A stretch of 64,000 nucleotides of DNA from VSJD01 sp964617825 (GTDB taxonomy: Bacteria > Verrucomicrobiota > Kiritimatiellia > JAAZAB01), in contig CAZTWL010000012.1 of assembly GCA_964617825.1 (NCBI GenBank), positions 36,560 to 100,559 on the forward strand, in the 5' to 3' direction. A program made the position numbers and the translations under genes. Below are positions 18,498 through 27,702 of this stretch, one piece after another. Below the pieces are notes generated by a model. That model saw only the letters and a list, made by a program, of their open reading frames with translations, searched no databases and had not been told where the DNA came from. Numbering within the stretch: the stretch's first letter is position 1; every line of letters begins with the position of its first letter.

Positions 18498-20146
18498 TCA
18501 TCCAATCAATTGTAACATCCTGCGGCGGACGGCGCGGAACAGGCGCACGTCCTTGGTATAGTCATCGAAGCCGCGGAGCACCGACCGGATCAGTGTGGAG
18601 GCTTTGCGCGCATTCTTGCGCTCCAGGATGCGCAAGAGCTCGAAATCCTCGATTCCTTCGCGCTGGGACTCGAAGCGCACACTCGACCATGGGGCCCCAT
18701 CGCCCGGATAGACCACATGCGTATCGCCGGGGGGTAAAGAGTTGCTGCCGCCATACCAGTTGGGAACCACACTCATCTTGAAGGGATCCTGATCCTGGCG
18801 ATACTGGTTGAGCCCCCAATGCAGGAAGCCGTCCAGATGGAAACGCGCCGCCCCCCAGCCCAGCAATGCGGGCCGGAGAAGCTCCATGTCGAGCAGGCGG
18901 TTCAGCCATGGCCCGCCGGGGAAACAGCAAGTATAGAACCAGACACGGTCGCCGAGCGCCCGCATGGCTTCGAAATTTGCGCGATCTTTCTGGTAATGCT
19001 GGGCCTGGGGACACCAGATATCAACTGACCCGGCCATGGCGGGGTCCATGACGGCATCCACGATGGGGATGCCAGGCATGTACTTGCGCACCATCCCGAC
19101 AAAAACACGGTAGTCGCAGGCGTTTTCCTTGATCGGTTCGTCGGTTACATGCTGCAAATAGCGCCCCTGCCACTTGTTGCGTTCTATCTCGGACATAAGT
19201 TGGCGGGCCGCCTGCGCAATATCGGCATTGCCTTCCGGTGTTGTGGCCAACCGCTTGGTCAACGAGACGCTAAAAGTCGGGCAGGTCCATTCGGAAGTCG
19301 AACGCCGGCCGAAGTGGCCAACCGCTTGGTCAACGAGACGCTAAAAGTCGGGCAGGTCCATTCGGAAGTCGAACGCCGGCCGAAGTGGCCACCCTCGATA
19401 TAGTACAAGCCGGCCTTGGTGAAGGTGCTCACAATCCGTCGCAGGCGTTCGCGATCCAGGACCAGCCCGCCATGGCCAACAGCAAACACATCTTCGAATT
19501 TGAACCAGAACATGTTCTGGCGATTGCGCGCCATCAGCTGCGCGTAGCGGCGAATCATAGCCCAATGCCCCTCGCTCCACGGCTTGAGCCGATGCCGCGT
19601 AGCCATGTTTGCGAAACTGAACCAATTGGTATACGGCCAGCTATCGCGGCCGACCGGCGGAATCACTGCGCCATGGATTGCCACAGCGACCTTCAAGGCC
19701 TGCGTCTCTTGTCCCTGCCTGACGCTGAGGACAAACTCCTTTTGCCCGCGCCGGCAATCTGCATCAATCAAAAGATGAACACGCACAACTTCCGTGGCGG
19801 ACTTGGCCATAAACGCCGACCCAATGGGCTGCATCGCGTCATAGACCCGAAAGGGCGCGCGGCGCGCCACGAATTCATTGCGGGCTTCGGCCCTTTCCAC
19901 AAAGCCGACGGGCCCGGTATTGCCTTCGACCGGCACATCGATCAGGCGGAAGAACTCAATCCGGCTGCCTGGTTTTGGATGAATTCCCAGACGGATCGCG
20001 GATCCCGGCCTGGCTTCCTTCACCAAAACGGTGACGGCCAACGTGCCGCCACGGGCCACATCGATATTCTGGCTAAGGCACGGCTTGCTCCCTATTTCCG
20101 AATCAGGATACACCCAAGTCAACGAATCGATCAGACTGCAACGCAT
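18498..20146 (-). pseudogene. GH123/DUF4091-type glycosidase gene split by a 71-bp tandem duplication
   Basis: Two adjacent minus-strand frames (20146 to 19259, and 19262 to 18498) are the two halves of one gene. The first half carries an N-terminal beta-sandwich and the start of a TIM barrel ending in IEGGHFGRRSTSEW. The second carries the GH123-like Asp-Glu pair in HVTDEPIKEN and the conserved end VVYPGDGAPWSSVRFESQRE. A 71-base segment is present twice in direct succession at 19243-19313 and 19314-19384, identical in both copies. Seventy-one is not a multiple of three, so it shifts the frame; deleting one copy gives an open frame of 527 codons with the two halves joining at SLTKRLATTPEGN. 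The ATG at 20146 has AGGAGG 8 bases upstream. Either the gene is recently inactivated, or the copy is an assembly error. Confidence 0.9.
19243..19384. repeat. Perfect 71-bp tandem duplication (two units)
   Basis: Unit 1 covers 19243-19313 and unit 2 covers 19314-19384; they match at every base, and the next seven bases (GTGGCCA) begin a third partial unit. It lies inside the GH123/DUF4091-type gene and causes its frameshift. Confidence 0.97.
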
Positions 20147-20267
20147 AACCACACCCTCCTTTTAGTCCAGAACCCGTAACCGCCAGGCGCCTGTAAGCTT
20201 TCCTTTATGGACTCCACCCGGCCGCAAGTTACGCCCGCAACTCCAAAAACATGCCTACGATTCCCCG

Positions 20268-21101
20268 CTATGACCGGGACAGGATCCTGGCAATCTTGTT
20301 CTTCATCGCCTTAACGGATGGCGCGGATTGGCTCAGAACTCGCGACGCGTGTCCGAAAGCAAGCAGGGAAACATCGACAATCTTGGGGTGAACACTGACA
20401 TCCGGGCGGCGCCGTTTCATTTTCTCCAATAAGATCGCTTCCTGCATTATTTGGACCGAGCCCAGAACCGATTCCCACACGTTGGGCTTTTTGTTTCTTC
20501 CTGGCTTGCGGATATCGGCAACGTTCACGGCAATGGACACATCGCAGCGGCCCAAGATATGCTCGTACGGCACGAGATTGACAATTCCGCCGTCCAGCAG
20601 CTCGCGGGCGCCGATCGTTACCGGAGCAAAAACGCCGGGAATCGCCATACTGGCCTTCAAGGCGGGAAGCAGTTCACCCGACTTCAGGACGACCTCGGTG
20701 CCCCGCCAGTAATCGGTGGCAACGACCAGGAGAGGAATGTCGAGTTCCTCGAAAGTCCGCTTGTGCACATCCGCAAGGAGGAAGTTTAGGAATCGGTCGG
20801 GCTTAAAGGCCCCGCCCGGCCCGCGTTCAAAGGCAACGGTCCGCACCACCTTCAGAAGATCCGAACGTTTCCTGAAGATATCCCGCCAGGTATCCTGTTG
20901 GGAAATAATGTTGTTCTGGATATTCTCCCGGATGGCTCGTCCGGGAATGCCTGAAGCGTAGAGGGCGCCCATGATCGCGCCAATGCTGGTTCCCGCGATA
21001 ATACTCGGGCGGCAGCCCATTTCATCCAAGGCCTCCAGGACAAGGGCATGCGCCAGTCCGCGCACCCCGCCTCCGCCCAATGCCAGCCCAAATTTTTTCA
21101 C
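20268..21101 (-). CDS. Patatin-like phospholipase (RssA-type)
   Basis: A 277-residue protein of the bacterial patatin family. The oxyanion loop GGGGVRG is at 9-15, the nucleophile Ser39 in AGTSIGAIMG, and the catalytic Asp170 in LLDGGIVNLVP, which is the complete Ser-Asp dyad. The start is a GTG at 21101 with GGGAG 10 bases upstream. Members release fatty acids from phospholipids; RssA-type proteins of this length are cytoplasmic. It is the first gene of the minus-strand island but has no evident link with glycan breakdown and may be an ordinary chromosomal gene. Confidence 0.9.
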   Translation of the reverse strand: MKKFGLALGGGGVRGLAHALVLEALDEMGCRPSIIAGTSIGAIMGALYASGIPGRAIRENIQNNIISQQDTWRDIFRKRSDLLKVVRTVAFERGPGGAFKPDRFLNFLLADVHKRTFEELDIPLLVVATDYWRGTEVVLKSGELLPALKASMAIPGVFAPVTIGARELLDGGIVNLVPYEHILGRCDVSIAVNVADIRKPGRNKKPNVWESVLGSVQIMQEAILLEKMKRRRPDVSVHPKIVDVSLLAFGHASRVLSQSAPSVKAMKNKIARILSRS

Positions 21102-21192
21102 AAACTTTTTTCTCCCAACAAGGAAGTGAGCACATCGTACGCTGCCGAGCCGCTCCCGGTTCCCGCACGCCCGTTCGCTTGCATACCCAGCA

Positions 21193-21918
21193 CTATAGCA
21201 TGCCGCGCAAATAACGTTGCCTTAATTTTTCCGGAAACTTCTCGATGGCATACCGGAGCATCGTCCGCGGCATGCTGCGATAGTGCGCCTGCAAAAATGT
21301 TTCTTCCACAAGGCGATCGCGCTTGCCAATTTCCCGAAGCATCCAGCCGACGGCCTTATGAATCAGGTCGGCCGGATCCCGCAACAGCAATCCCGCAATG
21401 CGCAAGGTCTCTTCGAATTCCCCTTGCTTGATGAATTGGAAGGTGGCAATCACGGCAATGCGCCGATCCCATAGCAGCTGCGATGCGGCCAGATTGCCAA
21501 GCAGCGCACGCGGGCGCTGGCTTAAATGGGCGCCGACAATTTGTTCCGCGGAAGCATCGACCAAGTCCCAGTTGTTGACCCGGCGCGTATTCCTCAGGTA
21601 TAGCTTGAAAATCCGTTCCTGCAGCGTCACCGAGCCGCGCTTGTAAGCGCGCACCAGGAGAAAGAGCGCCAGCAACCGGGCTTCATGAACGGGAGAGCGC
21701 AGCAGCCTGGCGGTCTCCGCCAGGGAACATTCCTGGTATTCCCGGGCCAACTGCCTGAGTTTCGGAACATGGATACCGACAAAGACGTCCCCGGCGCCGT
21801 ATTCTCCCGGGGCGGTTTTGAAAAAGCGCTGGAGGACCTGTGCAGTTTTCCGATCGCCAATGGAGCGCAATGAATTTTCTATCTCGGAAGCTTTCATGTA
21901 AACCGCTTGACTAGTCAT
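21193..21918 (-). CDS. alkD: AlkD-like DNA alkylation repair protein
   Basis: A 241-residue all-helical protein of the AlkD family (HEAT-like repeats), which excises positively charged alkylated bases. Family segments are VFVGIHVPKLRQLARE, NNWDLVDASAEQIVG, LWDRRIAVIATFQFI and HKAVGWMLREIGKRD, the latter holding the DNA-facing Trp and Asp residues; MPRTMLRYAIEKF closes the last repeat. The start may be at 21918 or seven codons later at 21897. It lies 92 bases upstream of the patatin gene on the same strand, with no obvious functional link. Confidence 0.92.
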   Translation of the reverse strand: MTSQAVYMKASEIENSLRSIGDRKTAQVLQRFFKTAPGEYGAGDVFVGIHVPKLRQLAREYQECSLAETARLLRSPVHEARLLALFLLVRAYKRGSVTLQERIFKLYLRNTRRVNNWDLVDASAEQIVGAHLSQRPRALLGNLAASQLLWDRRIAVIATFQFIKQGEFEETLRIAGLLLRDPADLIHKAVGWMLREIGKRDRLVEETFLQAHYRSMPRTMLRYAIEKFPEKLRQRYLRGML

Positions 21919-22113
21919 CCGGTCGGCCTAAGAACGATTGCACTTGGTAAAGCCTGCAAAATTTGGGAAACAGTGTCAAGGGCGGCTTCAATACCGCCCG
22001 ACATCATCATTTTTCGCGCCGCTGTTTTTTGTAGACCCTGGAACTCGCTTTGACTACACTTCACTTTTTTGAAGCGTTCCATGATGATGAACTATTGAAA
22101 GAGGAGAACTCGC

Positions 22114-24963
22114 ATGCCGACTTTTGAGACAAAAACCACACGTCTCTGCTTGGATGCCGACGCAAAGGCAAGTTTTATCGGCGCCCCTGGCGGACAGAAT
22201 CTCCTGACCGGCAAGCTCCCATTCGCGCGCATGTCTTTTTTCGAAGCTCCGCCCGCATTCACCAACGAGTGGATCCATCCGCCCGTACCCGTCGAACCTG
22301 TGTACAGCGATGCCGTCGCTGCCGCCGCAGATGGCGACAGTCTGACATTGACGTTTGCCGACGGCGCCAAGGCCACCTTCGGCGTGCAATCCGCCACGGA
22401 ATGCCTTGTTTTTACACTGACTGCGTTCCGCGAGGGCTCGAAGGGCATGCCGACAATTCTGCGTTTTGCCCAGCTTCCCGTCTCAATTCAGGGAGAAATC
22501 GTCTGTGCGGGGATGGCGCTGAATCTCGAGACCAACGCTGCGACGTTGCCCGGACTCGCCGAGATGTTGTACGCCGAAGCGTATCCGCATATCCGGCTGG
22601 TCGGCGCCGCCTATGCCCTCGCGGTCACGCCACGCGCAGCACTCCAGTCGCTTTTACAGGCGCTAACCGTGCAATACACTCAAAACATCCCGTATATGAA
22701 ATGCGCGGGCGCGTTCGCTTCCGAATCGCGCGAGATGCGCGGCTCCTATATCTTTTCCTACGGCGATTACATGCCCGGCGGGCTCGATCCGTCGAACGTC
22801 GATGCTTGGATCGAGATGCTGCGCGCCATCGGCGCGACGCAGGTGGATTTCCACGGCGCCGAAGGCAAGAACTTCACGTTCGGCGACTGCATTCCCAACC
22901 CGAAAATCTTCCCCGAGGGCCGCAAGTCGTTCAAATTCGTGATCGACCGGCTGCACGCGGCGGGCATCAAGTCCATTCTGCACAGTTACTCCTCACTCAT
23001 CGAGGTGACATCCTCGCTGGTCACCCCGATTCCACACCGCGCGCTGGGCTACAACCGCACCTTCGAGCTGGCCGGCGATATCGACGCCGCGGGCAAGACC
23101 GTGCGCATCGTTGAGGACACCTCGGAAATCAGCCTACTCCACACCGCACACTATAATTCGAGCACTTACATTGTCGTGGATGACGAAATCATCCAATTCA
23201 AGGCTCTCGGCGAACACGAGTTGCGGGAATGCGTCCGGGGCGCCTTGGGTACGCATCCCGCGCCGCACAAGGCGGGGACAAAGGCGCGCAATCTCAAGCG
23301 CATGTACGACATTTTTGCGCCCGATGTCGATGGAGAGCTTTTCCGCTTGGTCGCGCAGAACACGGCCGACTTCTTCAACGAGTGCGGGTTCGACATGTTT
23401 TACTTCGACGCGCTCGAGGGCACGAGCGTGCTGGAGGGCTTTACCTACAATTTCTACTACACCACGAAGTTCGTCTACGAAGTCGCGCGGCGCATCCGCA
23501 AGCCCGCGGGCATGGAGATGAGCACGATGCACCACAACCTGTGGTTCGTGCGTTCGCGCATGGGCGCGTGGGATCGTCCGAGCCGGGCCTACAAACAGGT
23601 TCTGGCGCGTCATTCCGAGCAGATGCAGCGCTCGCAGGCGCGCAGCACCCTGCCGCAAAATCTTGGCTGGTGGCTTCTGGGCCCGAACGCCCCCGCCTTA
23701 AAGCCGCATGAATATACGCGCATTACCACGGATGTATACGAATACATGGCGCGGCTGGCTCTGGCCTACGACTATTCAATGTCGTTTCAAGGCATTACCC
23801 TGCCCATCTTCCACAAATGCGAGGAGGTGCGCCGGTTTGCCGAGGTAATCCGCCGCTATGAGACCCTGCGCATGGCCGGGGCGCTCTCCAGGGAAGAATG
23901 CGCCAAGCTGGCCAAGGTCGAATGCCATCTGCTGCCGGACGGCTTCCATGAAGTCGAGTATGTGCAGGCCGTGGCCGAATTCAAAGGCGGCGCCGCCGAG
24001 ATCGCCTTGGAAAACAACTTTGAAGCGCAGGTCCCCACCATGTTGCGCCTGGAGCCCCTATATAAACGTGCGAACGGGCGCAGCTTGCCGTTTATCGATA
24101 TCGCACGCGACTTCGACCAACTAAGGGTAATCACATCGCGCAACGTCAAGGCCTCCATCGCGCGCGACGAATCGCCGCACGGCGCCGCCATCCGTTTGCA
24201 GGCGCAGCAGTCTGGCGCCATCGGCTGCGCGCGCTGCGAAATGCGCTACCCAAAATATTATGATTTCGACGGCCAATTCGCATACGGGGTTTGGATCCAC
24301 GGCGACGGCAAAGGCGAAATCCTCAACCTCCAATTGCGCAGCCAGATGATCCACACCGTCGGCTCGACGGACCGCATCGTCAAGATCGACTTCGTAGGCT
24401 GGCGCTATTTCTCGCTCATCGAAAACAGCGCCGACGTGCTCATGCAATATTTGTGGCCCTTCCACCATCGCCAGCTCGACCGCGAGGGCGTGTTCAAGCC
24501 GACAAAGTTCGAAGGCGGGGGCAACGACTGGCCCGATTCGATGTATATGCAAGGCCACATTGCCGAAGGCAATCCCAAACACATTGCCGCTTGGACGCCC
24601 GACTATACCAAAATCGAGAGCGCTTCCATCTGGATCAACGGCATGCGCGAAGGCGAAACCTATGACGTACGCATCGCCGACTGGCGGGGACACGAGATCG
24701 AACAGAAAGCCATCGCTTCGCCTTCCATCGGCAGCCTGCAGTTGGAAGGCACGCTGCCGCCCAACAGCATTGCGGAATATACGGGAGAAGACTGGTTCGT
24801 CGTCGACGGCGACAGCGTCACCCTGCCCGTTACGGTCAAAGGCCGGGTCCCAAACATGGCCCACGGGAAAAATACGCTGCGCTTGACCGCGGACGCTCCC
24901 GATGGCGCGCGAATGTGCGTAACCTGCGGCTTTGTGCGGCGCGAGCCCCTCGTCCGCCGCTAA
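22114..24963 (+). CDS. Very large TIM-barrel-like glycan-active protein with embedded RGA-GT-H-G module
   Basis: A 949-residue protein with ribosome site AGAGGAGA before the ATG at 22114. There is an N-terminal beta-sandwich (about 1-220), a probable TIM barrel (about 220-610, with QVDFHGAEGKNF near 250 and ECGFDMFYFDALEGTS near 420) and a C-terminal beta part (GVWIHGDGKGEILNLQLRSQ near 730). Inserted in the barrel, at about 350-392, is a small module ending in CVRGALGTHPAPHKAGTKA. Similar RG-x2-GT-x4-H-x2-G strings occur in phage tail proteins. The edge-cut gene at 1..2531 has the same order of parts. No signal peptide is visible. Conserved Asp and Glu at the FYFDALEG strand end suggest glycosidase chemistry, but I cannot name a family. 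It faces the other island genes, alone on the plus strand. Confidence 0.85.
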   Translation: MPTFETKTTRLCLDADAKASFIGAPGGQNLLTGKLPFARMSFFEAPPAFTNEWIHPPVPVEPVYSDAVAAAADGDSLTLTFADGAKATFGVQSATECLVFTLTAFREGSKGMPTILRFAQLPVSIQGEIVCAGMALNLETNAATLPGLAEMLYAEAYPHIRLVGAAYALAVTPRAALQSLLQALTVQYTQNIPYMKCAGAFASESREMRGSYIFSYGDYMPGGLDPSNVDAWIEMLRAIGATQVDFHGAEGKNFTFGDCIPNPKIFPEGRKSFKFVIDRLHAAGIKSILHSYSSLIEVTSSLVTPIPHRALGYNRTFELAGDIDAAGKTVRIVEDTSEISLLHTAHYNSSTYIVVDDEIIQFKALGEHELRECVRGALGTHPAPHKAGTKARNLKRMYDIFAPDVDGELFRLVAQNTADFFNECGFDMFYFDALEGTSVLEGFTYNFYYTTKFVYEVARRIRKPAGMEMSTMHHNLWFVRSRMGAWDRPSRAYKQVLARHSEQMQRSQARSTLPQNLGWWLLGPNAPALKPHEYTRITTDVYEYMARLALAYDYSMSFQGITLPIFHKCEEVRRFAEVIRRYETLRMAGALSREECAKLAKVECHLLPDGFHEVEYVQAVAEFKGGAAEIALENNFEAQVPTMLRLEPLYKRANGRSLPFIDIARDFDQLRVITSRNVKASIARDESPHGAAIRLQAQQSGAIGCARCEMRYPKYYDFDGQFAYGVWIHGDGKGEILNLQLRSQMIHTVGSTDRIVKIDFVGWRYFSLIENSADVLMQYLWPFHHRQLDREGVFKPTKFEGGGNDWPDSMYMQGHIAEGNPKHIAAWTPDYTKIESASIWINGMREGETYDVRIADWRGHEIEQKAIASPSIGSLQLEGTLPPNSIAEYTGEDWFVVDGDSVTLPVTVKGRVPNMAHGKNTLRLTADAPDGARMCVTCGFVRREPLVRR

Positions 24964-25110
24964 AGGTCCTCGCAGGCAATCATTTTGGCGAAAGAAAGCC
25001 GGGCATTCGGGCCAAGCCACAAGAAGCTGTTAAAAAATTAGTTCCCACCAGAGATTGTCATCCCGAGCGTAGCCGAGGGATCTAAAAAGGACCAACATTG
25101 CGATTTGGAG

Positions 25111-25146
25111 GTTTTTCAACGGCTTCTCAAGAAGCCGTTGAAAAAC
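25111..25146. terminator. Perfect hairpin, likely bidirectional terminator
   Basis: A 16-bp perfect stem (GTTTTTCAACGGCTTC and its complement) with a TCAA loop lies between the convergent genes ending at 24963 and 25156. The A/T tracts at the stem base could supply a U-run in both directions. Just upstream, at 25058-25083, sits a short GC-rich inverted motif (TCCCGAGCGTAGCCGAGGGA) of a kind often dispersed in bacterial genomes. Confidence 0.8.
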
Positions 25147-25155
25147 GCGCCCAGC

Positions 25156-25818
25156 TCAGATATAGAGCTCCCGAACGCTGGCCCATGCCATTTCCTGAAG
25201 AAGAGCGGCTTTGTCCTTATCAACGACGGCGGCAACTCCTTCGGAAAGCCTGACCTCACGGGACAAGCCTACAGGCGTTTCTCCAAATATTGTTGCATAG
25301 AATACGCAAGCGGCAAGATAGCTGCCCAACATACTCGGATGACTTCGATCTTCCACGTATAGCGACAATCCAGGAGATGCAGCCAGCGCCCTGCGCCAGG
25401 CGGACCCCACAGGCGCAATCTTTGCGCCGGTCTCTCGCGCCGCACGCAGATATGCTTCGGTTATACCGTCCTGCATTTCCGGAATGTGTTTTCTGGCCCA
25501 GGTAAGATAGAGCAATGGAGTTGCTTTAACCTTGTGTATCCTGGCGGCAAATTTATTGACCGCGCAGGACATCTTGGCGGGCTCCTCAACAGGGCGCAGG
25601 CTCTGCTCCTGCAGGACGACAAACCCCCATGGGCCCTTATCGATGGCGTCCAGCGTCTCAGGGTTGTACCAGTGCCACTCCAGCGTCTTTCCTCCGCTCG
25701 TAACCATTGCCGTTTCAAGCTTCTTGCCCGCAGCCTTTGACAAGTCCTGCAGCATTCCGGGGAGATTGTTGCAGTAAGTATAGCTATTGCCGATAAACAG
25801 TACTTTTATCAGGTCCAT
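25156..25818 (-). CDS. SGNH/GDSL-like hydrolase
   Basis: A 220-residue protein with the SGNH nucleophile block KVLFIGNSYTYCNNLP at the N-terminus, the later SGGKT and VVLQEQSLRP blocks, and the Asp-His pair in VEDRSHPSMLGSYLA. This is the SGNH variant with GNSYT in place of GDS. Such enzymes are esterases, often acetyl esterases for glycans. I prefer the ATG at 25818; the ATG at 25830 and a TTG at 25833 are alternatives. It follows the CE7-like gene at 25843 by about 25 bases, so two deacetylating enzymes are probably co-expressed. Confidence 0.85.
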   Translation of the reverse strand: MDLIKVLFIGNSYTYCNNLPGMLQDLSKAAGKKLETAMVTSGGKTLEWHWYNPETLDAIDKGPWGFVVLQEQSLRPVEEPAKMSCAVNKFAARIHKVKATPLLYLTWARKHIPEMQDGITEAYLRAARETGAKIAPVGSAWRRALAASPGLSLYVEDRSHPSMLGSYLAACVFYATIFGETPVGLSREVRLSEGVAAVVDKDKAALLQEMAWASVRELYI

Positions 25819-25842
25819 TGTATTCACCATCAAGCAATCGAA

Positions 25843-27096
25843 CTAAAATTCCCTGTTTAAGCGCGTTTTCATCCAGGCCCACATAACGTCATGATGTTTT
25901 TTGTAACAGAAGAGGCCGCCATGCCCGCTTTCCACGCAATTAAGGATATATTTTTCACAGGTAAGCGCGTTGTATGCGGGATATATGGCGCTCGGGAAAC
26001 ACGAGTTGTCAATGAAGCCGACCGTCATCATAACCGGGCATTTGACGCGCCTGGCAAAATTCACGGAGTCATAATACGAAAGCGTATCACGATATTTTTC
26101 CGTTTGCTGGAAATGGAGCATTGGGTGGCGACCGATAAGCATTCCGCCCGTATCGGCCATCGCCGGAATGTGGAACATTGCGGCGGCGAACCTATCCCCG
26201 GCGAGCGCGACCTGGTTGAAGCCCATGAAGCCACCCTGGCTGCCGCCGTAGTAAAGAAAATGATTCTTGTCCACGTCGTCGCGTTCATAAAGCCATTTCA
26301 TCGCGCGGTGGATGCCGACAACGGCGCGGTAAAAATAGTATGTTTCCGGCCTTTCGATACCCCTCAAGAAATAGTGCCGCTCCTTCATTAACTCACTGTA
26401 ATATTTATTACATTCCTCTTCTCGGGCAATGTCCCACCCATGGACATTTACGTTAAAGCATATGTAATTGCGCGGCAAGGCACTAAACGCGAACTGCTTC
26501 GGCTCGCGAATGGAAGGCCCGGCGCTTGGAACTTCGAATACCACCGGAAACGGGGGCGAGCCGTGTTTGGCCTTTGGGATCGTGAGCACGCCCCAAATCC
26601 TGCTGTTCTCAATATTTGCGAAAGAGACCCTGTAAGCAGAGTAATCTTCGGTGGCATATTCGGGGACCTCCTCGCATTTTACATCCAAGGGTACGGAATC
26701 AAGTTTTTTAAGCGCGGCCGCCCAAAACTCGTCGAAATCGTCCGGCTCCGGCAAAGCCGGCAGGATGTTTTCGGGCTCGAAGGCCGCCCCGCATTCATCC
26801 ATGGTGGTTTTCGATCCATTTTGAATTGTGGCACGGCAACGCAGGAATCCGGGCACCGGCATTGGCCAGTCGATGCGCACGGGATTTGTTTTTGCGATTA
26901 GATATTCTTTTTCAAAGAATAGCGCCTGGGTATCGCTCGATATCCGGATTGTCACGGCCAAATCCGGAGCTGATGCTTTATCGGAAGAAACGGCTATCTC
27001 GAAAGAGGCTTTTTCACCGAGCCGGTAAACCTGAGAGCCGCGCATACATTTCGTTTTAAGCTTTATATTATCAGAAACTTGCTTTTCTGGCAGCAT
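25843..27096 (-). CDS. CE7-like acetyl esterase without signal peptide
   Basis: A 417-residue alpha/beta hydrolase of the AXE1/CE7 type, related to the secreted protein at 14270. Ser286 in YYGGSQGGFMG, Asp363 in VGFIDNSCFPS and His392 in ESGHGGLFC make the triad. The shared N-terminal beta domain is present (VYRLGEKASFEIAV), but no signal peptide is, so it is probably cytoplasmic. AAGGAGG stands before the ATG at 27096. Together with the secreted paralogue it suggests deacetylation on both sides of the inner membrane. It forms an operon with the SGNH hydrolase. Confidence 0.87.
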   Translation of the reverse strand: MLPEKQVSDNIKLKTKCMRGSQVYRLGEKASFEIAVSSDKASAPDLAVTIRISSDTQALFFEKEYLIAKTNPVRIDWPMPVPGFLRCRATIQNGSKTTMDECGAAFEPENILPALPEPDDFDEFWAAALKKLDSVPLDVKCEEVPEYATEDYSAYRVSFANIENSRIWGVLTIPKAKHGSPPFPVVFEVPSAGPSIREPKQFAFSALPRNYICFNVNVHGWDIAREEECNKYYSELMKERHYFLRGIERPETYYFYRAVVGIHRAMKWLYERDDVDKNHFLYYGGSQGGFMGFNQVALAGDRFAAAMFHIPAMADTGGMLIGRHPMLHFQQTEKYRDTLSYYDSVNFARRVKCPVMMTVGFIDNSCFPSAIYPAYNALTCEKYILNCVESGHGGLFCYKKHHDVMWAWMKTRLNREF

Positions 27097-27208
27097 GGAC
27101 CCTCCTTATAATTTGGCTTGATGCGGCTGAACTATACCAGGAATACGAAAGTAATAAATTCGTATTTTCCATTTAACCCGCGGCCTACGACCATCGCAAG
27201 CGGGCCGT

Positions 27209-27702
27209 TCATTGCATAACATTAGGAAGGCGATTTCTGAAACGCCAGAAGACCAGGGCCAGCGCAACGTAAATAATTGCCACAAAACATCCAACCTCGC
27301 CCAGCATCTTTTCCCCGGCCTGGGTCTTGGCCGTTAAAAGCAGATAGAATTGCTGGATGAAATAATTCCCGAAGCCGTGGGAAAGCACCGCAACCCAGAC
27401 GCTTTCCGATACCAGGCGCAGCCATGCCAGGATAAGGCCCGCGCCCATGACCGAAGGAACGAAGACGGCGATGGAGCACCAGAGGGAACCTGCCCCATGG
27501 TAAGAGCCGAAGATGATCACATGGAAGTGCCATGCCGTCCAGATGGCGCCGGACAAAAGAGACAGCCAGGTGAAATTCATGCTCCGCTAAAACTCGGGCA
27601 CGAGACAACCGCGCCAGCCGAGCTCTTCTCCGAACACGGCAAAACAGTTGAAACCCAGGAGCAAAAGGAAAGTCGGGATGAATGACAGGGAAAGAACTTT
27701 GG
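27209..27702 (-). pseudogene. Decayed CPBP-family intramembrane protease
   Basis: A 123-codon frame (27580 to 27209) encodes the C-terminal half of a CPBP (Abi) protease: LLSGAIWTAWHFHVIIFG and AVLSHGFGNYFIQQF hold the later His and Asn motifs. Upstream in the same frame, a TAG at 27587-27589 interrupts a segment that translates as LSLSFIPTFLLLLGF, then CFAVFGEELGWRGCLVPEF. The Glu-Glu-x3-Arg motif of the active site is thus present but separated from the rest by the stop. The N-terminal half of the family (two or more membrane helices) is missing and the region runs into the OsmC gene. The gene was probably disabled by nonsense mutation and 5' loss. Confidence 0.8.

Noticed and set aside
25058..25083. 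Short GC-rich inverted motif near the hairpin at 25111 taken as a mobile element
   Set aside because: Only one copy is in the window, and such motifs are common dispersed repeats; nothing more can be said.
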